64,000 bases of DNA from assembly GCF_007558865.1 (NCBI RefSeq), contig NZ_VLPK01000001.1:1-64000 (forward strand), read 5' to 3'. The position numbers were made by a program, and so were the translations under genes. The notes beneath the pieces are model-generated. The model was not told the DNA's origin. It saw only the letters and a program-made list of their open reading frames with translations, and did not search any database. Below, in pieces: positions 36,101 to 43,139 of this stretch. Source of the stretch: Mucilaginibacter corticis (lineage in GTDB: Bacteria; Bacteroidota; Bacteroidia; Sphingobacteriales; Sphingobacteriaceae). The first letter of the stretch is position 1; every line of letters starts with the position of its first letter.

Positions 36101-36614
36101 TATCGGTATTGGTACCTGTGGTTGTGCCTTCAACGCCGATGGATACCCCGATCAGGGTCTCTCCGGTAGCGGCATCTTTAACCGTACCTGATACTTTTTG
36201 CGCCGGGACTATTATACCGGGCATTAAAATTTCAATTTCTGACGGGCGTTGTTTTTTCCGGGTTAGTACTATTACTTTATTTATAACCTCGTATTCAAAA
36301 GGCTGTTCCTTAAAGCAGCGGTCAAGCATGCTTTTCAGGTCAAGGTTTTTGGCATTTACCGTAATAGGTTTAGCACCTTCAACGGTTTCGTTGTTATAAA
36401 TAAAATCGTAGTCTGTTTGTTGTTTTATTTTCGATATCACGGTGGATAACGACGCGTCTTTTACTGACAGGTTAACCTTTTGGGCAACACTTTTTGCCTG
36501 GATCTGCAGTAGCACGACAAATAGAAGGACGCAAGTTATTTTCATCTTTAAGATCAGATTGGGTATTGCATAGAAATCCCTCCTGAAAAATAATTCAGTA
36601 AATTTTTTGTACAT
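33120..36614 (-). CDS. SusC/RagA TonB-linked outer-membrane transporter with STN domain
   Basis: 1164 residues. Long signal region (cleavage near KSVAQKV), then an STN domain (about 45-120, LSVKDASLSTVISKIKQQTD) that talks to FecR. Next come a carboxypeptidase-like domain (VSGTVKDAATGETLIGVSIG), a plug with KSDVFESRPENNVFDALQGAVPG and VRGYSSINGNVPLVLIDGIPG, and a 22-strand barrel ending PFNKVYSLGLDIKF. With SusD it imports oligosaccharides. The STN domain and the upstream sigma/FecR pair indicate induction by trans-envelope signalling. Confidence 0.95.
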   Translation of the reverse strand: MYKKFTELFFRRDFYAIPNLILKMKITCVLLFVVLLQIQAKSVAQKVNLSVKDASLSTVISKIKQQTDYDFIYNNETVEGAKPITVNAKNLDLKSMLDRCFKEQPFEYEVINKVIVLTRKKQRPSEIEILMPGIIVPAQKVSGTVKDAATGETLIGVSIGVEGTTTGTNTDNNGNFSLTVPSAASVLVFSYLGYETQKVTVNDQATLDIKLVKAENKLSDVVVVGYGTRAKGAITGAISTVKSDVFESRPENNVFDALQGAVPGVTITRKSGQPGNQGYNLQVRGYSSINGNVPLVLIDGIPGDFGTLNPNDISEISVLKDAAAAIYGARAADGVIIVTTKKGKKGAPVVQYSANVGLKTPAYLKKMMNTLQFAHFLSDGLVNAGVPGFPQSVFDNIQNNAAPDLTKGWNYGLPSYPSFYGYTDWNKVIYKNSIQQLHNISVSGGGDNNNYLISAGYNRDNGSFNYGVNYSDRYNLRLNYDIRPFKNLSVETRTSLEKTETKDPTMIGNALPNVVRQFPYAPVYNQVGEFYGYQGYENPAQSLSEGGEHTFDFSRINTNFKADYHVIDGLTLTGQAAIRLDFSDDNAITKTFTRYNYVGAVQDIRNTPNSATYKNSQTNYRLYQVYADYNKQFGSDHKINLTVGTSLEQTNDKGQSVTGYNFPGNQIFTLNLADKTSAAFINYTGNLSDETLNSYFGRFSYSYKEKLIIDVTGPADGSSKFSPDKRWSSLFPSVALAYNLSSENFIKKLDFFDQLKIRASWGKMGNQDITSLGLFDYIPLITVPTLNPNNNNNPYIYPLGSPNVSVPGAAANPASANRTWETIENKNIGLDVQILRSRLTFSFDYFNKTNNDMLVNIAVPATYGGTAPTSNQGKLATKGFETTINWKDHINDFRYSIAVQLSDNTNKLVALANTDSYSEGKNQFRQGYPINSYFGYVYDGIIKTQAQLDNYKKLQGVPAHVAIGDVMYKDVDGDGKLTEFGDKSKGLNGDMVYLGNANPRYTYSSNINLGYKQFDLSIFIQGVGKRNIQYGGPLATPNAFFWPTLAYYYNKTYSAANPNAQYPRYLPGSVGFDDVRGYDYHTSSLTMQNDAYLRFKVITLSYTLPASVINAVKIKSARIYFSGQDLFTISKGTLGGNYDPEDGNMDESTYPFNKVYSLGLDIKF

Positions 36615-36692
36615 TTGATTATTAGGTTAATGGTTCTTTATTGGTTCGCTTCAATAATTAATTACCTGATTCAGCCTATCATGACTGACAAG

Positions 36693-36717
36693 CCAGGAGC
36701 GCTTCCAACGTTCCTGG
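36693..36717 (-). terminator. stem-loop between fecR-like and susC genes
   Basis: CCAGGA (36693-36698) pairs with TCCTGG (36712-36717), extended inward by a wobble and two pairs to a 7-nt loop. It has no U-run. Such hairpins separate regulator genes from susC in many loci and may set relative expression. Confidence 0.45.
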
Positions 36718-36840
36718 TTTTGGTAATCCCAGTGGATTAAGTTTTTTTCTTTCTATAATTTACTCCTTTCGTTTTTTTGAGTTTAATGTTTTGTTTGTTG
36801 TATTTTTCGGTTTATTAAAGGATGTGATATGGTTTAAGCC

Positions 36841-38025
36841 TTAATCGCTTACAATTATTTTTCGCTTGTCTATTTCAAAATGGACCTTCCCGATTTTTTC
36901 AAGACTGTTTAAAATATCAGGCAGATTGGTTGAGCGTGAAAACGTACCCCCAAATCTTTCGTTATTGTTTGGATGTTTAAATTTTACATCAACATCATAC
37001 CAGCGGCTCATGGCCTGCATAATGTTGGATATGTTTTGATTGTCGAATACAAAAAAGCCGTTTTTCCAGGCAACGATCTCCTCGATATTTACTGTCGAGA
37101 TAGCTATCTTCCGGTTTGTACGGTCTAAATTTGACTGCTGCCCGGGTTTTAAAACGCCGGATTGGCCCGATGAAAGATCTCTTACCTTTACGCTGCCTTC
37201 CAAAAGTGTTGTGCTGATGGTCTGATCATCAGGGTAGCTTTTGATGTTAAAGTGAGTACCCAGTACTGCTATTTCCTGCTTGTCAGAAATTACTTTAAAC
37301 GGGTGTAATTTATCATGGGTTACCTCAAAATAGGCCTCGCCGGCAACTTTAACTATACGCTCATTGCCTGTAAAGGCTGTTGGAAATGTAATAGACGACG
37401 CGGCATTCAGCCAAACCTTCGTGCCATCAGACAAGATCAAAGGATAAGGTGATTGTTCTCCACGGGCGGTTTCAAGTGTATTATACGATGTCTTTAAAAG
37501 ATTTTTTGAAAGGCGGGGCGAATATTTAATGCCGATGCCTTTGTTAATGGCTATGGATGTATTGCCCTGCAAAGCTATCAGCCCCGAAACCGAATTTGTA
37601 ACCAGGATCTTTTTGCCATTGGCCAGGGTAAGCGTAGCTTGTTTATGCCCCGGGCCGATGGGCGTTGTTTTTACCGCAGCAATTGTATCAGTTTGCGGTT
37701 TTTTGCTTTGCATAACATACAAGCCTGCAACAGATAGTGAAATGATCAGTATAGCCGCGGCGGCTATACGATAAAATATTTTTGATGGCTTGGTTGTTCT
37801 TGAACTTAATTGCTGTTTAATTTGCTTATGGATCGCTTCTAATTTTTCAACTTCGTTATCAGAGGGCAGTGGTTCCTCAACTTCCTTTTCAAGCTCGGCA
37901 GCAACAAGCTCGCGCAAAACAGCGCTATCAGTTGTTTTAAAATAATGAAACAGAGCGTCCAGCTCATCCTCATTACAGGTATTGCTAATAAACTTTTGAT
38001 AAAGCTGATGCAGGCTGGTTTCCAT
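36841..38025 (-). CDS. FecR family anti-sigma factor
   Basis: 394 residues. The cytosolic N-terminus (1-80) binds the sigma factor, and a membrane helix spans about 83-104 (IFYRIAAAAILIISLSVAGLYV). The FecR domain (about 185-290) has ARGEQSPYPLILSDGTKVWL and VKVAGEAYFEVTHD. The C-terminal DUF4974/STN-like domain contains ISNIMQAMSRWYDVDVKF. It transmits the transporter signal to the ECF sigma factor encoded 68 nt upstream. Confidence 0.95.
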   Translation of the reverse strand: METSLHQLYQKFISNTCNEDELDALFHYFKTTDSAVLRELVAAELEKEVEEPLPSDNEVEKLEAIHKQIKQQLSSRTTKPSKIFYRIAAAAILIISLSVAGLYVMQSKKPQTDTIAAVKTTPIGPGHKQATLTLANGKKILVTNSVSGLIALQGNTSIAINKGIGIKYSPRLSKNLLKTSYNTLETARGEQSPYPLILSDGTKVWLNAASSITFPTAFTGNERIVKVAGEAYFEVTHDKLHPFKVISDKQEIAVLGTHFNIKSYPDDQTISTTLLEGSVKVRDLSSGQSGVLKPGQQSNLDRTNRKIAISTVNIEEIVAWKNGFFVFDNQNISNIMQAMSRWYDVDVKFKHPNNNERFGGTFSRSTNLPDILNSLEKIGKVHFEIDKRKIIVSD

Positions 38026-38093
38026 TTTGCGATCGGTATTTACTACTAATACGCTTGTGGATTGCCTGCCATCTATCCGGGCTGAAAAAAAAA

Positions 38094-38711
38094 TTAAATA
38101 ATTTTAATTAAGCTGCTTAAGGCTGCTGTTGTTGTGCTAATAAGGAATATTTTATGCGTACTGAACAAAAATGACCTGACTTTTCTGCTGCCTTTAACAA
38201 TATGGCCGTTTACGGTAGATGTGGATATCCCTAACAATTCACTAACCTCGTCATAGCTTTTTCCCTCTATTTTACAAAGTGTAAAAACCATACGTTGCTG
38301 GTCCGGTAAATGATCAATTGCCTGTTGAAGCAATTGGTTGGTTTCTTTAAAGATCAGGCTTTCTTCGGTGTCGTCTGAAATTTCTGTTAAGTGATGTTTC
38401 AGGTCTGATTGTAATCTTTTTTCGCGCGCAACCCCACGATAAAAGTCCATCACCATGTTTTGGGTTATTTGCAGAAGATATGCTTTTAATGGTCGTTCCG
38501 GATCAATGAGATGCCGCTTATCCCATAACCTGATGAATATATTTTGCAGAAGATCATCCGCAATGATGTCGATCTTAACCAATCTTAATAATCTTCTGTA
38601 AATGATCAAACTATAGTTTTTATAGAAATAATCAAACGCAGCCTCTTCACCAGCTTTGAGTTTTGTAAGCTGAATTTTCTCCTGATCAGTATGAATAGCT
38701 TTTAGGGGCAT
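38094..38711 (-). CDS. ECF-type RNA polymerase sigma-70 factor
   Basis: 205 residues. Region 2 (about 20-90) shows AFDYFYKNYSLIIYRRLL and DDLLQNIFIRLWDKR. Region 4 (about 130-185) shows LPDQQRMVFTLCKIEGKSYDEVSELLGISTSTVNGHIVKG. A hydrophobic C-terminal tail follows. It is the first gene of the regulator/transporter locus and is expected to activate the susC promoter when FecR releases it. Confidence 0.95.
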   Translation of the reverse strand: MPLKAIHTDQEKIQLTKLKAGEEAAFDYFYKNYSLIIYRRLLRLVKIDIIADDLLQNIFIRLWDKRHLIDPERPLKAYLLQITQNMVMDFYRGVAREKRLQSDLKHHLTEISDDTEESLIFKETNQLLQQAIDHLPDQQRMVFTLCKIEGKSYDEVSELLGISTSTVNGHIVKGSRKVRSFLFSTHKIFLISTTTAALSSLIKII

Positions 38712-39208
38712 TTTTAAATTGGCAATACTAATTTAACGATTTTTAAACGTTAACGCGCATTACTATTAAATAATTAGACTGTATTAATTAGGTTAAAGTC
38801 GCCTTCAACTGTGAGTTTAAAGCACTTTTTAATTGAACTTACAATAATAAACATTAAAGTAATTTATGGCATCCTGTACTGTCTGACAGGAAACTTTTAA
38901 GCAGAACTTCAATAGCGGTCATTGAGCTTGCACTATCAGGTGCGGGGGTAAGGAATCATATCAAATAGTCCATAAATTATATCAAATAATCTATTTTAGT
39001 TATCCATGTTGTCAAATACTTTTGTTTCAGAACGATAACAGAGATTAAGCGATCAGTAAAAGCGATCCTAAATTATACAAAACGTTTAGTTTGTTGTATT
39101 ATTGACAAATCCAATCATTCCGCTGGCCTAAGCGTAGAGATATTCTAACAGCATATGCCAAGGTTTGACTGCTTTTAAACCAATTAAAAAATATCTAACA
39201 ATTTTTAT
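38712..39208. other. divergent intergenic region of about 500 nt with direct repeat
   Basis: No gene is supported. A 10-bp direct repeat ATATCAAATA occurs at 38958-38967 and 38979-38988, a 21-nt period (two helical turns), as in AraC-type or LytTR-type sites. A CCTGT-N8-ACAGG inverted repeat lies near 38873-38890. These are candidate operators for the ECF gene or the cytochrome operon. Confidence 0.4.
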
Positions 39209-41578
39209 ATGGAGTCACACAAGGCATTCTGGCTTTGGGAGTTTTTGGGTCGTTTGCATCCGCTGGCAGTGCATTTCCCGGTAAGTTTATTGCTGCTGGC
39301 TGCGCTATTGGAGCTTTTTACCGTAAAAAATTACCATTCAAAGTTTCGCCCGGGGATCAACGTATTGCTCATTACCGGCGCGGTTTCCGCGCTGATCTCT
39401 GCGTTTCTTGGTTGGTTGTTATACAGCCATGGCGAATACAGCGGCAACACCCTCACTATACACCAGTGGACCGGTTTAATTACCGCGGGGCTTAGCCTGA
39501 TTGTGCTGGTCCTGCTTTATTTTATCCGCAAAGGCAAGGGCAGTATCCTGGCCTACCGGGCGGTATTATTTATCACGGCATTTGGCGTTGCCGTAGCCGG
39601 TCATTTTGGCGCGAGCCTTACACATGGCGACGATTATTTATCAAGTACCCTGCCCTGGGATAAAGACTATGCACCCGCCTCGGCGGCTAAATTCAACATG
39701 GCATCATTAGGATCTGATACTGCCAAACTAACCAAAAAACAAGAAATTGAATTGAATACCGACGTACGGGCCATCTTAGCGCATAATTGTTATAAATGTC
39801 ACAGCGCGGAAAAGATGAAGGGCGGCTTGCGCCTTGATGGCAAGCACCTGGCCTTTAAAGGCGGCGAAGACGGCCCGGTGATCGTAGCCGGCAACGCTGC
39901 TGAAAGTGAATTGTTCCACCGTATCTCTCTGCCTGCGGATGATAAAGATGTTATGCCCGCAAAAGGCAAAAAGCTTGCTGACAGGGATATCGCCATCATC
40001 AAATTCTGGATAAATAAAGGCGCGCCATGGCCTGAAGATGGCAGTCAGGCAAGTCTTTTCCGTGTAGCCAAACTGGAGCCCCGCAACCCTGCACTTCCTG
40101 TGGCCACCGCAGGCCTCTCCAACCCTATCGACCTTTGGACCAACCAGTATTTTAGTAAAAACAAGATCCAATGGGTAAAACCTGTAGATGACCGGTTGTA
40201 TTTGCGGCGAATCTTCCTGGACATTGTTGGGCTACTGCCCAGCCCTGCCGATCTGGACAAATTTGAAAAAGATCCACGACCCGATAAAAGAGCTATTTGG
40301 GTGAAGGCTTTACTAAACCGGGACGACGACTACGCCCAGCACTGGCTTAGCTTTTGGAATGATATCTTAAGAAACGATTATACGGGCACAGGCTATATCA
40401 CCGGCGGAAGATTTGATATTACTGACTGGTTATATAAATCTTTGAAAAGTAATAAGTCCTACAATCAGATAGTAACGGAACTGATCAATCCTACAGATGC
40501 TTCAAAAGGTTTTATAGCAGGTATACAGTGGCGCGGCGTGGTCAATTCAAGCCAGCGCACAGAAATGCAGGCTGCGCAAAATGTATCGCAGGTATTCTTA
40601 GGGCTTAACTTAAAATGTACCTCGTGCCACAATAGTTTCATCAGTGATTGGAAACTGAACGATGCTTATGGCTTTGCCAATATATTTGCGGATACCACCT
40701 TAGAGGTAAATCGCTGCGATAAACCCACCGGAAAATACGTTGACCCTAAAATGTTATGGGCACAATTGGGCACCATAACCAGCAAGGCCCCGGTAACTGA
40801 AAAGCGGAGGCAGCTGGCCGAAAACCTGCTAAAACCGCAGGATGGTCGTTTGTATCGCACTATGGTAAACCGCATATGGGCGCAAATGATGGGGCGCGGA
40901 ATGGTTGAGCCGGTAGACGTTATGGACAATGCCCCCTGGGACCAGGACTTGCTGGATTGGCTGGCATTTAATTTTTCTGCCAATAAAGCCGATCTGAAAG
41001 ACCTGATCTACCAGATAGCAACCTCAAAAACTTACCAGTTACCATCAGTAGGGTTTAAGGAAGTAGCGCTCATCAGTAATCCTGACTACAAATTTAAAGG
41101 GATGCTGCGGAGGCGGATGTCGGCCGAACAATTTACCGATGCCGTAAGCAGCATTATTTACCCCATGTTTGCAGATTCCAACTTAAAGTACAATCCCTTT
41201 ACGCATGCTGCAAAGCCTACATTTATACGGGCATCGCTTGTAGCCAATAATAATTATTTAACCGCGCTGGGCCGGCCGAACCGCGAGACGGTGGCTACCA
41301 GCCGTGATTCGCAGGCTAATTTGCTGCAGGCGCTGGAATTGACTAACGGAAGTATGTTTAACGACGTGCTGAAGCGGGGCGCTCAACAATGGAAAACAAA
41401 GTTTAGTGACCCCGATTTGCTGATCAGGGAGATCTATCAAAGAGCGTTGGCCCGTGAACCGACAGCGAAAGAGTTTGCACTGGCAAAAAAAGCGCTGGGC
41501 AAATCACCTGGTGTAGCCGCCATACAGGATTTCTTTTGGGCGGTGGTATTATTACCCGAATTTCAAATTATCTCTTAG
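39209..41578 (+). CDS. PSCyt1/DUF1549/DUF1553 cytochrome-type protein with DUF2231 membrane region
   Basis: 789 residues. Residues about 1-145 are a DUF2231-like membrane region (LGRLHPLAVHFPVSLLLLAALLELF and further helices). A c-type heme motif CYKCH near 195 is the PSCyt1 domain. DUF1549 covers about 325-520 (RRIFLDIVGLLPSPADL, with a second CTSCH near 473). DUF1553 covers about 540-789 (RTMVNRIWAQMMGRGMVEP). This architecture is common in Planctomycetes and in some Bacteroidota, in periplasmic oxidation of sugars. It forms an operon with the DUF1501 gene 32 nt downstream. Confidence 0.9.
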   Translation: MESHKAFWLWEFLGRLHPLAVHFPVSLLLLAALLELFTVKNYHSKFRPGINVLLITGAVSALISAFLGWLLYSHGEYSGNTLTIHQWTGLITAGLSLIVLVLLYFIRKGKGSILAYRAVLFITAFGVAVAGHFGASLTHGDDYLSSTLPWDKDYAPASAAKFNMASLGSDTAKLTKKQEIELNTDVRAILAHNCYKCHSAEKMKGGLRLDGKHLAFKGGEDGPVIVAGNAAESELFHRISLPADDKDVMPAKGKKLADRDIAIIKFWINKGAPWPEDGSQASLFRVAKLEPRNPALPVATAGLSNPIDLWTNQYFSKNKIQWVKPVDDRLYLRRIFLDIVGLLPSPADLDKFEKDPRPDKRAIWVKALLNRDDDYAQHWLSFWNDILRNDYTGTGYITGGRFDITDWLYKSLKSNKSYNQIVTELINPTDASKGFIAGIQWRGVVNSSQRTEMQAAQNVSQVFLGLNLKCTSCHNSFISDWKLNDAYGFANIFADTTLEVNRCDKPTGKYVDPKMLWAQLGTITSKAPVTEKRRQLAENLLKPQDGRLYRTMVNRIWAQMMGRGMVEPVDVMDNAPWDQDLLDWLAFNFSANKADLKDLIYQIATSKTYQLPSVGFKEVALISNPDYKFKGMLRRRMSAEQFTDAVSSIIYPMFADSNLKYNPFTHAAKPTFIRASLVANNNYLTALGRPNRETVATSRDSQANLLQALELTNGSMFNDVLKRGAQQWKTKFSDPDLLIREIYQRALAREPTAKEFALAKKALGKSPGVAAIQDFFWAVVLLPEFQIIS

Positions 41579-41610
41579 CTATTAAATGTTTTATCATTAA
41601 CTCATAAAAA

Positions 41611-43029
41611 ATGAACTGGAACAGACGTGATTTTTTAAAGAACACAAGCGCGGCAACATTGGCCGCTATGGCAGGCAGCGTTCCGCTCAGTACTTTTTTG
41701 TCATCATGTAATCGCAAAAGCCTTCACTCGACAGCAGATACCGTAATTTTACTTTGGATGGCCGGTGGCATGGCGCATACCGATACGTTCGACCCTAAAA
41801 AATATACGCCGTTTACAAAAGGCATGCAGGCTAACAGCGTATTAAGCACGTTTAAATCTATGCCGACGATTTTAGACGGTATACATTTTTCTGAGGGGTT
41901 ACAATCAATCGGGAAAGTGATGGATAAAGGCACGCTGATCCGTTCATATGTAGCGGCAGATATGGGTTCTATCCTGCATTCCAGGCATCAATATCACTGG
42001 CATACCTGTTATAAACCACCACAATCTGTAGCAGCACCGCACATTGGTTCGTGGATAGCCAAAGAGTTAGGGCCGGTAAACCCCGTGATCCCGGCGTTCA
42101 TTGATATTGGCCAGCGCTTCAACGTGGGCGAAGGCCAGGAACTGAAGGCTTTCCACACGGCAGGATTTTTAGGTAATGAATTTGGTCCGTTCGTGGTGCC
42201 TGATCCATCATCCGGCTTAGAAAGTGTACGCCCGCCGGTAGGTATGTCGTCCTCAAGGTTTGAGAAACGAAACCAATTGTACAATGACCTGATCAGCAAA
42301 AGCCCGATGGGCGAATTTGGCAGCGATTATCAAAAAGAATCGCTAAAAAGGTCAATGGAGCAGGCGTATATGTTGTTACGATCGCCGGAGGCTAAAGCTT
42401 TTGACCTGAGTTTAGAACCTAAAGAGAGTTATGATATATACAACACCGGTAAATTTGGGTTGGGTTGCCTGATGGCGCGCCGGTTAACCGAGCAAGGTGC
42501 CCGGTTTATCAGCGTTACCACCGAATACGAACCGTTTAAAAACTGGGACACGCACGACAATGGCTATACCCGCCTCATCGACATGAAAAAACAAATAGAC
42601 GGACCTGTAGCGCAGCTGATAAAAGACCTTGAACGCAACGGACGACTGAACAGAACGCTGGTTATTTTAGCCACCGAATTTAGCCGTGATATGATGGTTG
42701 AGGGCCGCCCTGATGCCAAGGTGCCTGAGCAGGTACAGCAGCCTGATGTTATACAGGATATTAAAAACTACGGCATGCACCGTCACTTTACCGATGGTGT
42801 TTCTATGCTGATGTTTGGAGGCGGCATTAAAAAAGGCAGCGTTTACGGCAAAACAGCAGACGAACGCCCATGTAAAACCATTGAAAACCCGATAGTGATA
42901 GACCAGGTTCACCAAAGCATTTATCATGCACTGGGAATAGCGCCCGATACGCATTATGTAGTGGAGAAACGCCCCTTTTACACAACCCCGGATGGCTTGG
43001 GTAAACCGGTGACGGAATTGTTTGCATAA
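41611..43029 (+). CDS. DUF1501 family protein with Tat signal
   Basis: 472 residues. The N-terminus NWNRRDFLKNTSAATLAAMAG is a twin-arginine signal. The rest is the DUF1501 domain, alkaline-phosphatase/sulfatase-like in fold: DTVILLWMAGGMAHTDTFDPK, GARFISVTTEYEPFKNWDTHDNG and VILATEFSRDMMVEGRPDAK. It is exported folded and probably works with the upstream cytochrome-type protein, as the two families are nearly always paired. The reaction is unknown. Confidence 0.9.
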   Translation: MNWNRRDFLKNTSAATLAAMAGSVPLSTFLSSCNRKSLHSTADTVILLWMAGGMAHTDTFDPKKYTPFTKGMQANSVLSTFKSMPTILDGIHFSEGLQSIGKVMDKGTLIRSYVAADMGSILHSRHQYHWHTCYKPPQSVAAPHIGSWIAKELGPVNPVIPAFIDIGQRFNVGEGQELKAFHTAGFLGNEFGPFVVPDPSSGLESVRPPVGMSSSRFEKRNQLYNDLISKSPMGEFGSDYQKESLKRSMEQAYMLLRSPEAKAFDLSLEPKESYDIYNTGKFGLGCLMARRLTEQGARFISVTTEYEPFKNWDTHDNGYTRLIDMKKQIDGPVAQLIKDLERNGRLNRTLVILATEFSRDMMVEGRPDAKVPEQVQQPDVIQDIKNYGMHRHFTDGVSMLMFGGGIKKGSVYGKTADERPCKTIENPIVIDQVHQSIYHALGIAPDTHYVVEKRPFYTTPDGLGKPVTELFA

Positions 43030-43095
43030 ACCATTTCTTGTTTAACCTTACTTTGGCGCATTACAGATTCGCCGGATTTGTAAGTACACGAAAAA

Positions 43096-43120
43096 GCCCA
43101 TCCACATTTAGTGGATGGGC
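43096..43120. terminator. bidirectional terminator between convergent operons
   Basis: GCCCATCCAC (43096-43105) pairs perfectly with GTGGATGGGC (43111-43120), loop ATTTA; an A run precedes it, giving a U-run for the minus-strand transcript. Confidence 0.8.
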
Positions 43121-43139
43121 CGATTCAAATATCATTTTA

